From: Flavobacteriales bacterium
GTDB taxonomy: Bacteria > Bacteroidota > Bacteroidia > Flavobacteriales_F > PHOS-HE28
NCBI GenBank assembly: GCA_016717225.1
Contig: JADKGB010000037.1
Span: 62,001-126,000 of the forward strand
Length of the DNA stretch: 64,000 bases
Reading direction: 5' to 3'
Position numbers and translations under genes: made by a program. The notes below the pieces were generated by a model. That model did no database searches and was not told the origin of the DNA. It saw only the letters and a program-made list of their open reading frames with translations. Shown piece after piece: positions 52,385 through 60,627 of the stretch; the stretch's first letter is position 1, and every line of letters starts with the position of its first letter.

Positions 52385-53791
52385 CTACACGAAGAGTTCG
52401 TGCGCCAAGGCCAACAATCGTTCATCGGCGAACGGCTTGGCCATCAGCTGTGTACCGAAGGGCAAGCCGTTGGAGTGGGTCCCCGTAGGCAGGGATACCG
52501 CGGGAACACCGGCCAGATTGGCCTGCACCGTAAAGATGTCCTGCAAGTACATGGTCACAGGGTCACTGATCTCGCCATGACCAAAGGCGGTACTTGGGCA
52601 GGTCGGGGTCATCACCAGGTCGTATGTATCGAACGCTTTCAGGGTGTTCTCGCGGATGAGGCGCCGAACGCGCATGCCTTGGGCGTAGTAGGCATCGTAA
52701 TAGCCGGAACTCAGAACGAAGGTGCCCAGCAGGATCCTGCGCTTCACCTCGGGGCCGAAGCCTTCCGTGCGGCTGCGGCGATAGGTGTCATCAACTCCTT
52801 TGGCTTCTTTGCTGCGGTGACCGTAACGGATGCCATCGAAACGCGCGAGATTGCTGCTGGCCTCTGCTGTTGCGAGGATGTAGTAGGTAGGCACCAAGTG
52901 GTCCAGCATCGGCAGTTCGATCGGCTCTACCGAATGCCCCAAGGCTTTCAACCTGGCGAACTGTGCGAGCATGTGCGCCTTGATCTCGGGGTCAAGCCCT
53001 TCGCGCTCAACACACTCTCGGTAATACGCGACCTTCAAAGGAGCTGCTGTCGTCTGCCCGCTTCCTAATGCCCGCTGGCTACTTGTATTGTCCAACTCAT
53101 CGTGGCCCGCGATCACCTTATGGACCGACAAAGCGTCTTCGGCCGTGTGTGCAAATGGCCCTACTTGGTCGAAGCTACTGGCAAAGGCGATGAGCCCGTA
53201 GCGCGAAACACGGCCGTATGTGGGTTTGAAGCCGACCACTCCGCAGAACGAAGCGGGTTGGCGAATGCTACCACCGGTGTCACTTCCAAGGGCAACGTTG
53301 CAGATGCCGGCAGCAACACTGCTCGCTGCGCCGCCACTGCTGCCGCCTGGAACTTTGCTGGTGTCGAGCGGATTGAGAACCGCACCATAGGCGCTGTTCT
53401 CGTTGCTGCTGCCCATGGCGAACTCGTCGCAGTTGGTGCGGCCAATGATCACGGCATCCGCAGCAAGTAATCGCTCGACTACTGTTGCGCTGTATGGACT
53501 GGTAAAGCCTTCCAGGATCTTGGAAGCGGCGCTCACCTTATGACCTTTGTAGCAGAGGTTGTCCTTCAGGCTTACAATGGCTCCAGCCAGTTCGCCAGCG
53601 GTTCCAGAAGCAAGCTTGGCATCCACTTCGGCGGCCTTGCCGAGTGCACTTTCGTCGAAGAGCTCAAGAAAAATATTGAGGTGCGCTTTCGAACGGGCCT
53701 GTTCGAGCGCTGTTCGGGTCAACGCTAGCACAGAAGTGGACCCAGCGGCCAAAGCGGACCGGGCCTCACGCAGCGTACGTGGGGTCGACAT
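52385..53791 (-). CDS. gatA: Asp-tRNA(Asn)/Glu-tRNA(Gln) amidotransferase subunit A
   Basis: A 468-residue amidase-family glutaminase subunit of GatCAB, which amidates misacylated tRNAs. The Ser-cis-Ser-Lys triad is complete: Lys76 (SLKDN), Ser151/152 (PGGSSGGAA) and Ser175 (DTGGSIRQP). MGSSNENSAYG is the family signature near 128. Length is about 15 residues shorter than most GatA. GatB and GatC are not in the window. It starts 14 nt after the tatA stop. Confidence 0.95.
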   Translation of the reverse strand: MSTPRTLREARSALAAGSTSVLALTRTALEQARSKAHLNIFLELFDESALGKAAEVDAKLASGTAGELAGAIVSLKDNLCYKGHKVSAASKILEGFTSPYSATVVERLLAADAVIIGRTNCDEFAMGSSNENSAYGAVLNPLDTSKVPGGSSGGAASSVAAGICNVALGSDTGGSIRQPASFCGVVGFKPTYGRVSRYGLIAFASSFDQVGPFAHTAEDALSVHKVIAGHDELDNTSSQRALGSGQTTAAPLKVAYYRECVEREGLDPEIKAHMLAQFARLKALGHSVEPIELPMLDHLVPTYYILATAEASSNLARFDGIRYGHRSKEAKGVDDTYRRSRTEGFGPEVKRRILLGTFVLSSGYYDAYYAQGMRVRRLIRENTLKAFDTYDLVMTPTCPSTAFGHGEISDPVTMYLQDIFTVQANLAGVPAVSLPTGTHSNGLPFGTQLMAKPFADERLLALAHELFV

Positions 53792-53805
53792 GATCCTTCG
53801 AAGGG

Positions 53806-53964
53806 CTACTTATCGTCTTTCGGCTCGTTGCCGTCCTTGGCATCCTTGAATTCGCGCATGCCTTTGCCCAAGCCACGCATCAGTTCAGGTATTTTCTTAC
53901 CCCCGAACAGGAGCAGGATCACCGCTATGATGAGGATGATCTCCGTAGTGCCTAGTTTGCCCAT
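53806..53964 (-). CDS. tatA: Sec-independent translocase subunit TatA
   Basis: A 52-residue protein too short for the usual length cut-offs. It has the N-terminal TM helix IILIIAVILLLF (residues 9-20), the GGKKIPELMRGLGKGMREFK amphipathic helix with the conserved Phe-Gly hinge (FGG), and a charged C-terminal tail. TatA oligomers form the Tat export pore for folded, cofactor-bearing proteins, together with TatC. No tatC is nearby. It starts 46 nt after a TACCTTCG box (54017-54010). Confidence 0.93.
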   Translation of the reverse strand: MGKLGTTEIILIIAVILLLFGGKKIPELMRGLGKGMREFKDAKDGNEPKDDK

Positions 53965-54009
53965 GGTTCCAACAGCATGGGGGTAAAGTCCGATACCCGC
54001 GCTGCGCGG

Positions 54010-54017
54010 CGAAGGTA
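54010..54017 (-). promoter_or_regulatory. Predicted -7 box of tatA
   Basis: TACCTTCG on the minus strand, between envC and tatA, 46 nt upstream of the tatA ATG. It would make tatA-gatA an independent unit. Confidence 0.4.
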
Positions 54018-54040
54018 GGACTAACGAATACCGTTTGGCT

Positions 54041-55333
54041 CTAATCGCGATAGATCCATGCCGAGGGATCCACTTTCACAAGATCGCCCGCCGACGTGAT
54101 CTTCCAGATCTCGATATGGGCCGTGGAGCCTTCGTCGTCGGTCATTACGGTGCCCACGGCCTGTTTCGTTTCCACCTTTTGGCCCTTGCTCACGCTCACC
54201 TCACGCAAGTTGCTGTACACCGTGCGGTATGCACCGTGACTGATCACCACGGCCTTCCCCGCACCGGGGATCACGATCACGCTGCTTACGTCGCCCCTGA
54301 AGATGGCGCGAACACTGGCACCTTTCTCACAACCGATATCGATACCATTGTTGTTGGTCTTCACATTCTTGAGAACCGGGTGTGGGTGTTCACCGAAGCC
54401 TTCAGTGATCGTTCCTTTTGCTACAGGCCAGGGTAACTTGCCTTTGTTCTTTTCGAAGTTGCTGCCGAGCTCCTGTGCTTCAGGCGTTAGCTCGAGCTCC
54501 ATTTTGCCGGGGTTCTTCGAAGCAGCTGTTCCGGTTCTGGTCTTCGCGGGTTTTGCCGACTTGCGTATTTCTGCTTCGATGGCCTTCTTGATCTCGGCCG
54601 CCAGGCTTTCACGTTTGTTGCGCTGCTTTCGCATGGTTTCGCGCAACTTGTCCTCTTCCTTCCGCAAAGCGGAAAGTGTTTTTTCCTGGGAACCCTTGTC
54701 TGTGGTGAGCTTCTTTTTCTCGTTCAGTTGCTCGCTCAACAAGGACACCTTTTCGGTGCGTCGGCCCTTCAGGTCCTGCGCCTTTAGACCAAGACTTTCC
54801 TTGGTGCCCGCAATGAGCGCGGCTTGCTGCCTGCGCTGTTCGGCCAGTTGGTCCAAGTACCGTGAACGCTTGAACGCCTGAGCGAAACTCTCCGCAGCGA
54901 AAATGTAGCTGAGGCGATCGTAGGAGTTGCGGTTCATGTACGCGTACTGGATCATGCGGGCGTACTCCTCTTTCAACTTATTGAGGTCTCGTTGCATGGA
55001 GCCGACCAGGTCTTCCGTCTCGGCGATCTCCTGATCAACGCGGAAGACCTCGCTGTTCATGGTGGCGATCAGCTCCTGCCGTTGTTGGATCTGGGCCTGC
55101 AACAATTCCAACTGGCGTTGTGTGGCCTTTTGTTCGTTCTCTCCTGCGGCGATCAATGCGGTGGTGGCCTTGATCTGTTTGTCCAGTTGATCGCGTTTCT
55201 TCTCGAGGTCCTTGCGCGATTGGCCGAAGGACATCAACGGAACACAAATGAGGAGCAGCAGGAGTGCGGATCGACCTCGGTCGACTGGACCACTTCGAAG
55301 GTGCGAAACGCAAGATTGCCTCAGGGGCTGCAA
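54041..55333 (-). CDS. EnvC-like murein hydrolase activator (degenerate LytM)
   Basis: About 430 residues: signal peptide (ALLLLLICVPLMSFGQS), a long coiled-coil (about 40-270) and a C-terminal LytM/M23 domain (about 300-430; GFGEHPHPVLK, NNNGIDIG, HGAYRTVYSNL, GSTAHIEIW). Two zinc ligands of active LytM enzymes are replaced: the His of H-x-G-x-D is Asn, and the H-x-H pair is reduced to A-H. Such degenerate LytM proteins activate periplasmic amidases during division, as EnvC does. The start is uncertain: TTG 55333 gives a suitable signal peptide, while an ATG at 55426 lies inside a CATG repeat and adds 31 unlikely residues. Confidence 0.82.
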   Translation of the reverse strand: MQPLRQSCVSHLRSGPVDRGRSALLLLLICVPLMSFGQSRKDLEKKRDQLDKQIKATTALIAAGENEQKATQRQLELLQAQIQQRQELIATMNSEVFRVDQEIAETEDLVGSMQRDLNKLKEEYARMIQYAYMNRNSYDRLSYIFAAESFAQAFKRSRYLDQLAEQRRQQAALIAGTKESLGLKAQDLKGRRTEKVSLLSEQLNEKKKLTTDKGSQEKTLSALRKEEDKLRETMRKQRNKRESLAAEIKKAIEAEIRKSAKPAKTRTGTAASKNPGKMELELTPEAQELGSNFEKNKGKLPWPVAKGTITEGFGEHPHPVLKNVKTNNNGIDIGCEKGASVRAIFRGDVSSVIVIPGAGKAVVISHGAYRTVYSNLREVSVSKGQKVETKQAVGTVMTDDEGSTAHIEIWKITSAGDLVKVDPSAWIYRD

Positions 55334-55407
55334 TGGCCGCGCGAATGCACTGGTTTTCGTTCCGGAACAGATGCCCTTGAGCTTCGCATCGTCCTTGCCG
55401 ATAACGT

Positions 55408-55435
55408 CATGCCCACATGCCCACATGCCCACATG
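55408..55435. repeat. Tandem 8-nt CATGCCCA repeat before envC
   Basis: CATGCCCA is repeated three times (55408-55431) plus a fourth CATG, then GGCCGCATG. It lies in the gap between the DUF4292 stop and the envC start. The CATG-rich pattern resembles the gltX leader. Confidence 0.7.
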
Positions 55436-55451
55436 GCCGCATGCACTCCCC

Positions 55452-56342
55452 TCACTCCATGGGAGTAAACTTCTCGGGTATTCTAAAGTTGAGTTGTAGC
55501 GGACCATCGAGGCTGATGCGGTCCAATTCGAAGGAGACTTCGACATGGCGCGCGGGATCCGACAAAGAAAGGCTGAGCTGGGCGGGCAAGGAGTGTCCAT
55601 TCACGGTGGTTCGCAAGGAATAACGCACGTCCGCTTGTTGATCATGTGCAAGGTCACTGATCAATACGCGTGTTACCCGGATGCTGTCCGGCTCCAACCA
55701 GTACTTGAAAACGATGGCATCTTTCTTTTCGGCCCTGCGGAGCGTTCGCTCCAGCCTGCGCTCGTTCATGTCGCGGTCATCGGCAAGGGTATCATCCAGA
55801 GCCATGTCTTCCGCGGCGCGTCGAAAACGGCGCTTTTCCTTGCTTGTAAGGGTGTATTGGCCATCCTCGCGCTCGCTCTTGTACTTCTCCTTGGCATCGA
55901 GGCCAATGGGCATCCCCAACAAGGCTTGTTGAAAAAGCGAGAGGTCCGGTGCCAAACCGAATTTGCGCTTCGCCTGGGCTGTATCACCTATCCAAAAATG
56001 ATCACCGAGCTTGTCGAGCACCTTGAGGGAGTCGGTGGTGAGCAGGGCACGTGCCACTTCGATACCAAGCGCGGGAACCACGCTGATCCACACGGCGCTG
56101 TCCGTTACACAACGAACATGGGCTTTGAAGCTTTTCGACCCGGTTGAGTCCTTCATGTCCACATTGGCCTTGGCGCTGTAGTATCGAACGTCCGTGATCC
56201 GGTTGGCGAGCAACTGTTCAAGCAGTTTTTCAGGTCCTCTTGCGGGGATCTCGCCCCGAAAAGGCAGTACCTCGCGGATCGGCTTGCACGCCGTAAAAAA
56301 CACGACGCATAGCAGCAGCAGGGTGCGCATGGCGCGGATCAT
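55452..56342 (-). CDS. DUF4292 lipoprotein
   Basis: A 296-residue lipoprotein (lipobox FFTAC, Cys near residue 19) with a DUF4292 beta-barrel-like domain of LolA/LppX type: ISVVPALGIEVARALLTTDSLKVLD near 85 and a C-terminal LNFRIPEKFTPME. It is probably a lipid- or lipoprotein-handling periplasmic factor. ATG 56342 overlaps the TPR lipoprotein's stop (ATGA), so the two are translationally coupled. envC follows after the CATG repeat. Confidence 0.88.
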   Translation of the reverse strand: MIRAMRTLLLLCVVFFTACKPIREVLPFRGEIPARGPEKLLEQLLANRITDVRYYSAKANVDMKDSTGSKSFKAHVRCVTDSAVWISVVPALGIEVARALLTTDSLKVLDKLGDHFWIGDTAQAKRKFGLAPDLSLFQQALLGMPIGLDAKEKYKSEREDGQYTLTSKEKRRFRRAAEDMALDDTLADDRDMNERRLERTLRRAEKKDAIVFKYWLEPDSIRVTRVLISDLAHDQQADVRYSLRTTVNGHSLPAQLSLSLSDPARHVEVSFELDRISLDGPLQLNFRIPEKFTPME

Positions 56343-58099
56343 TCCACCAGCTTGCCTTCGGTGATCTTCCTGCTGATGAGTTCGCTCGCACCGCCCAGGT
56401 CCTTGGCTTTCTTCCACTGTTCAACAGCGGCCGCACTGTCTCCCAATTTGAAAAGGATGTCGCCGTAATGCTCGATGAGTACGGCCTCTTTTTCGCCACC
56501 AGCAGCGATCGCCTTTTCCTGCCAAGCACGCGCTTCGGCATACTTGCCTTGCTTGTAGAAGATCCAGGCGTAGGTGTCCAGATAAGTTGCAACACCCGGC
56601 TGCAGGTCGTTGCACTTGCGGCTCATGCTCTCGGCTTTGTCCAGCTGTTCGTTACGCTCGCTCAAGTAATAGGCGTAGTTGTTCAGTACCGTAGCATCAT
56701 CGGGGTTGATGGCAAGTGCCTTGTCGTAGGCGGCATCGCTTTTTGCGTAGTCCTTGGCCTCGTTGTAGGCATCACCCAGGCTGCTCCAGAAATTGCCTTC
56801 GAGCGGTTTGTTGTCAACCACCAGATCGCGACCGGTAACGAGCGCCTCGATCGCTTCATCATTCTTTTTCAACTGGCTCGCAGCAATGCCTTTGTACAAA
56901 TAGAACTCAGGCTGGGTGGGGAAGAGCTCTGTTGCTTTGGTAGCGTGCTCGTTCAGCGCTGGGTAGTCGTTCAGTTGTGCATCCAGCTGCAGCAACGCGG
57001 CCCATATCGGGAACTTGTCCTGCTCATAGGTAACAGCTTTGGCAAAGGCGTCACGAGCCTCGGTGAATTTTCCGGCCCGCGTATAGAAGTCACCTTCGAG
57101 GCTGTACGGTTTACCGCTCTGCGGATGCGCCTTTTTCAGTTCTTCGATCAGGGCGTGGCTTTGTTGTTCCAGATCGGCGGGAACCTTGGCTTCGGGGTGT
57201 CCGCTCATTTCGAAGAAGCCGAGCAGCAGTTGCATTTTCGGATCGATGTCCAGATCAGGATCACCGAAGGCTTCCTTCAGGTTCTTGAACCCTTCATCCG
57301 CGCGACCTGAATTGTAGTAGAACTGCGCCAATGCTATGCGCGTCATACTGTCGTCCGGATCGAGGGCCAACGCCTTTTCGTAAAGCTCTTGGGCCTTCGT
57401 AGTGTCACCGAGGCTCTCATACACCTCGGCAAGCATGCCGTAATACTGGGTTTGTTCCGGATGCTTTTTGATGGCATCGTTCAGCAGGTCGCGAGCGGCT
57501 TCTGTTTGCCCTGCATTGGCGAGCATGTCGTACTCGCGCATCACCAACTCCTCATTGCTGCCAATGCGCTTCTCCAGGTCACGGAACACTTGCCGGGCCT
57601 CGGGGATCTTCTTCTGTTGTGCGAGGGTGTTGGCCAGGCCGAAGTAAACCTCATAGCGATCGGGCCACTTGGCCACGATCTCTTGATACGCCTTGGTGGC
57701 TCCTGCCAAGTCCTGATTTTGCATACTCAGATCGGCGAGTAGGAAACGATACCAGATATTCTCCTTGTCGGTGGCTACCGCTCGTTTGGCCATAGCCAAT
57801 GCCTCCAGCGGAGCTTGAGCCTGGTTGTAGAGCTTGGCCAACTCGAACATGCTGGCCGCATTCAACGGATCCTCCTTCAGCGTGGCTTCGAAAAGCTGAA
57901 TGGCCTTCGGGATCTCACCCTTCAGCCGAGCTTGATTGGCTTCCATGAAGAGGCGCATCACCAGCGCGCGTTTGTCCTTGCCCGTAGAAGGACGCGAGGC
58001 TTCGGCACCTTCGTGATCGCGCGGTTTTTCGGCAACGCCCTTCGATGCCCCGCACGCAGCGAGCAACAGCAGTGATAAAAGAGGTGCGAAATAGCGCAT
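56339..58099 (-). CDS. TPR-repeat lipoprotein
   Basis: A 586-residue lipoprotein (LAAC lipobox near residue 16) carrying at least 12 tetratricopeptide repeats, for example ALDPDDSMTRIALAQFYYNSG and AINPDDATVLNNYAYYLSE. TPRs mediate protein assembly, so it is probably a periplasmic assembly factor acting with the DUF4292 and EnvC-like proteins encoded just downstream. I chose ATG 58099 (MRYFAP); 58108 is possible. It starts 12 nt after the nucleotidyltransferase stop. Confidence 0.87.
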   Translation of the reverse strand: MRYFAPLLSLLLLAACGASKGVAEKPRDHEGAEASRPSTGKDKRALVMRLFMEANQARLKGEIPKAIQLFEATLKEDPLNAASMFELAKLYNQAQAPLEALAMAKRAVATDKENIWYRFLLADLSMQNQDLAGATKAYQEIVAKWPDRYEVYFGLANTLAQQKKIPEARQVFRDLEKRIGSNEELVMREYDMLANAGQTEAARDLLNDAIKKHPEQTQYYGMLAEVYESLGDTTKAQELYEKALALDPDDSMTRIALAQFYYNSGRADEGFKNLKEAFGDPDLDIDPKMQLLLGFFEMSGHPEAKVPADLEQQSHALIEELKKAHPQSGKPYSLEGDFYTRAGKFTEARDAFAKAVTYEQDKFPIWAALLQLDAQLNDYPALNEHATKATELFPTQPEFYLYKGIAASQLKKNDEAIEALVTGRDLVVDNKPLEGNFWSSLGDAYNEAKDYAKSDAAYDKALAINPDDATVLNNYAYYLSERNEQLDKAESMSRKCNDLQPGVATYLDTYAWIFYKQGKYAEARAWQEKAIAAGGEKEAVLIEHYGDILFKLGDSAAAVEQWKKAKDLGGASELISRKITEGKLVE

Positions 58100-58111
58100 G
58101 GAGTACAAAGG

Positions 58112-59119
58112 TCAGCCGATCGTGCTGTCGTCGGACATGCTGATATCCAAGGCCGTGCCGGTTACCATAGCGCGCTCGCCGATCATGCTGTTGTCCATCA
58201 CGCAGTCCTGTACACGCGTATTGCCCCGAAGGATCGAATTTTTCACAACGCTGCCAATGATCGTGGCTCCTTTTTCGACGCTAACGTTCGGGCCAACGAT
58301 GCTGTTCGTGATCGTCACCCCCTCGCCGATGAAGCAGGGCGGAATGATCACGCTGTTCTCGGACTTCATAGTTGAACTGATCAGGGTCTTGTCCCCCCTC
58401 AAGAAACCGAGCACCTTGGTGTTGGTGTCCACCATGGCGTTCTTGTTGCCGCAGTCCATCCACACGTCCACGCTGCCGGCCTTGAAGCGCGCGCCTTTGC
58501 GCTTCATATTCTCCATGGCGTTCGTGAGCTGGTATTCACCCTTGTCCTTGATGTCGTTGTCGATGAGGAATTGCATCTCCTTGCGCAGGTATTCCCCATC
58601 GGCGAAGTAGTAGATACCGATGATCGCGAGGTCGCTCACGAAAACCTGCGGCTTCTCCACGAACTCCGTGATGATGCCCTTGTCGTCCAGCTTCACCACG
58701 CCGAAAGGCTTGGGGTCTTCCACTTTGTTCACCCAGATCACGCCGTCGCAGTCCTTGTCCAGTTTCAATTGTGCGCGGAAGAGCGTATCAGCGAAAGCCA
58801 CGATAACCCGTCCGCTCAAAGCGCTTTGTGCACAGAGGATGGCGTGGGCGGTGCCGAGGGCCGTTTCCTGGTAGTGGATGGTGCCCTTGGCGCCCACTGC
58901 TTTCGCGATGGCGATGAGCTCCTCTTCCACCTTTTTACCGAAGGCCGGATTGGTTACGAAGGCGACCTCTTCCACGGGCTCACCGGCCACAGCGGCCAAG
59001 TCTTCCACAAGGCGTTGCACAATGGGCTTACCGGCGATGGGCAGCAGGGGCTTGGCGGTGGTGTGGGTGTGCGGACGCATCCGCTTGCCCATGCCCGCCA
59101 TGGGGACGATGATCTTCAT
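58112..59119 (-). CDS. Sugar-1-phosphate nucleotidyltransferase with left-handed beta-helix
   Basis: A 335-residue enzyme making an NDP-sugar. The N-terminal NTP_transferase domain (about 1-235) starts with PMAGMGKRMRPHTHTTAKPLLP, the nucleotide-binding signature. A C-terminal left-handed beta-helix of hexapeptides follows (about 260-335, FIGEGVTITNSIVGPNVSV). The exact sugar and nucleotide are unknown; similar genes are called mannose-1-phosphate guanylyltransferase or glucose-1-phosphate thymidylyltransferase. ATG 59119 is chosen since the longer open frame covers a palindromic repeat. Confidence 0.9.
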   Translation of the reverse strand: MKIIVPMAGMGKRMRPHTHTTAKPLLPIAGKPIVQRLVEDLAAVAGEPVEEVAFVTNPAFGKKVEEELIAIAKAVGAKGTIHYQETALGTAHAILCAQSALSGRVIVAFADTLFRAQLKLDKDCDGVIWVNKVEDPKPFGVVKLDDKGIITEFVEKPQVFVSDLAIIGIYYFADGEYLRKEMQFLIDNDIKDKGEYQLTNAMENMKRKGARFKAGSVDVWMDCGNKNAMVDTNTKVLGFLRGDKTLISSTMKSENSVIIPPCFIGEGVTITNSIVGPNVSVEKGATIIGSVVKNSILRGNTRVQDCVMDNSMIGERAMVTGTALDISMSDDSTIG

Positions 59120-59135
59120 TGCTGTCTGCTTGTTC

Positions 59136-59208
59136 ACCGCAAAGACGCGAAGCGCGCGAAGAGATCCGACTCTTCTTGTTCCCTTGGCGCTCTTTGCGTC
59201 TTGGCGGT
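59136..59208. repeat. Imperfect palindromic intergenic element
   Basis: Two arms of 31 nt (59136-59166 and 59178-59208) are inverted copies with 6 mismatches. The ends are ACCGCAAAGACGC and GCGTCTTGGCGGT; the centre is about 11 nt. It fills most of the gap between dut and the nucleotidyltransferase. It resembles the palindromic CCGCAAAGACGC-type intergenic elements seen in many metagenome bacteria, and is probably a MITE- or REP-like repeat. Confidence 0.6.
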
Positions 59209-59231
59209 AAATGAATTGGCCGCGAAGGTGC

Positions 59232-59666
59232 CTAATTCCTTCCAGTATGGCCGAAGCCTCCCTCGCCACGTTCTGACGCAGCCAAGTCAGCAACTTCAGC
59301 AAAAGTGACGCGTTCGTAGCGGGCGACGACCAATTGGGCAATACGTTCCCCGTCTTTCACCTCGAACGGCTGTTGCCCGTGGTTGATGAGCAGAACGCCT
59401 ACTTCGCCGCGGTAATCGGCATCGATGGTGCCGGGGGCGTTGAGCACGGTAACGCCGTGCTTGAAGGCCAGGCCGCTGCGCGGGCGCACTTGGGCTTCGG
59501 TGCCTTCGGGCAGTTCCAGGAAGAGGCCGGTCTTCACCAGGGCGTGTTCTCCTGGGGCCAGGGTGACTGGTGTGTCCAAGTTGGCGCGGAGGTCCATGCC
59601 GGCACTATGGGCGGTGGCGTAGGAAGGGAGCGGGTGTTTGCTCTTGCAAACAACCCGAACCTGCAT
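59232..59666 (-). CDS. dut: dUTP diphosphatase
   Basis: A 144-residue trimeric dUTPase that converts dUTP to dUMP and keeps uracil out of DNA. All five motifs are visible in order: SAGMDLRA, PRSGLA, GTIDADYRGEVGVLL, ERIAQLVV and RGEGGFGHTG. I chose the start at 59666 (MQVRVV); 59684 adds six residues. A 15-nt palindrome, CAAAGGT-c-ACCTTTG, lies upstream at 59690-59704. The dut/nucleotidyltransferase/TPR/DUF4292/EnvC order is typical of Flavobacteriales. Confidence 0.95.
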   Translation of the reverse strand: MQVRVVCKSKHPLPSYATAHSAGMDLRANLDTPVTLAPGEHALVKTGLFLELPEGTEAQVRPRSGLAFKHGVTVLNAPGTIDADYRGEVGVLLINHGQQPFEVKDGERIAQLVVARYERVTFAEVADLAASERGEGGFGHTGRN

Positions 59667-59689
59667 TGTCGCAGTCACGTTCATGATGG

Positions 59690-59704
59690 CAAAGGTCACC
59701 TTTG
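59690..59704. promoter_or_regulatory. Palindrome with back-to-back -7-like boxes (dut / TPR gene)
   Basis: CAAAGGT-c-ACCTTTG is a perfect palindrome in the gap between divergent dut and the plus-strand TPR gene. Each half gives an ACCTTTG resembling the end of a TAnnTTTG box, so it may hold overlapping divergent promoters or an operator. Confidence 0.4.
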
Positions 59705-59749
59705 AACCGAATTCACCATCAAGGTGTAGTAGGACTCAATCCTCATTCG

Positions 59750-60586
59750 ATGATCCCTATCGCTCGGGTTTTTCCCATGTTGTTGCTTCACATGAACTTG
59801 GCTGCACAACAGACGACTGTAGTGCTGAGTGCCAAGGATGAACCGGACATACATTACCCCTACCGCTGCTATCGGTTGTTGTCCAAAGAAGGGCTCGAAA
59901 CGGAGGTGGAGAGTATGCTCTGGTCAACGGCGGACACGACGAAATGGACCATTGTTGCAGAGTTTGATATCAAGGACAGCGCGGATCACTTGGCTTTTCG
60001 GAAGCGGGAGATTTGGAGACGCGTCGAGTCGCTCCGGCCGAAGAGCGGAACTCCTCGGCGCAACTTGAGTGACCCTACGAGCACCTCTGTTTGGCAATTG
60101 CTCGACACGGCTGACCCGGAGGCGGCGAAGAAGTTTGTCGACGCCGAGTTGAGGAAGGACCAACAACACCCGGACCTGCATCTGGCTCTAGCGGACATCT
60201 ATGCGTGGCGCATGAATGCGGACACGTCTTCCAAGGAAAAGGTGCGCTGGTTCAACAAGGCGGAGCGGGAGTATCGAACGTGCCTCGACCTGAACAAGAA
60301 TTCACCGGAGGCCAATTTCAATTTGGCCATTCTCTATATCGAACGGGCTAGGCTCGAATTCAATGAACTGAACGACGAAAACGTAATAGAGCGATGGGTT
60401 GAGATCACCAAACGAACGGACAAGACCCACAACCAGGCTCGACCTTACTTAGAACACTCCTATTTGATGGACTCTACGGACCAAACGACCATCGACACGC
60501 TCAATAGACTTTATGCTTCATGGGGCCAAGACGCATACGGGAAGAGCTTCACCGTGGAGACCCAGAAACGGTACATGCGGAAATGA
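59750..60586 (+). CDS. Exported TPR-like protein, unknown function
   Basis: A 278-residue protein with a short signal peptide (PMLLLHMNLAAQQ, cleavage near residue 21) and helical TPR-like repeats in the C-terminal half: DLHLALADIYAWRMNADT near 145 and SPEANFNLAILYIERA near 195. No domain name is assignable. It resembles, in repeat spacing, the TPR protein at 4509-5435 but is not clearly a homologue. It points the opposite way to dut and the flippase, separating two genes usually adjacent in Flavobacteriales. Its stop is close to that of the flippase. Confidence 0.75.
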   Translation: MIPIARVFPMLLLHMNLAAQQTTVVLSAKDEPDIHYPYRCYRLLSKEGLETEVESMLWSTADTTKWTIVAEFDIKDSADHLAFRKREIWRRVESLRPKSGTPRRNLSDPTSTSVWQLLDTADPEAAKKFVDAELRKDQQHPDLHLALADIYAWRMNADTSSKEKVRWFNKAEREYRTCLDLNKNSPEANFNLAILYIERARLEFNELNDENVIERWVEITKRTDKTHNQARPYLEHSYLMDSTDQTTIDTLNRLYASWGQDAYGKSFTVETQKRYMRK

Positions 60587-60606
60587 ACGGTTGTTGACTT
60601 TGCGGT

Positions 60607-60624
60607 CGATCGTTCCATCGATCG
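60607..60624. terminator. Possible hairpin between convergent TPR and flippase genes
   Basis: CGATCG (60607-60612) and CGATCG (60619-60624) flank TTCCAT, a 6-bp stem between the convergent stops. It has no T-run, so this is weak. Confidence 0.3.
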
Positions 60625-60627
60625 TGG

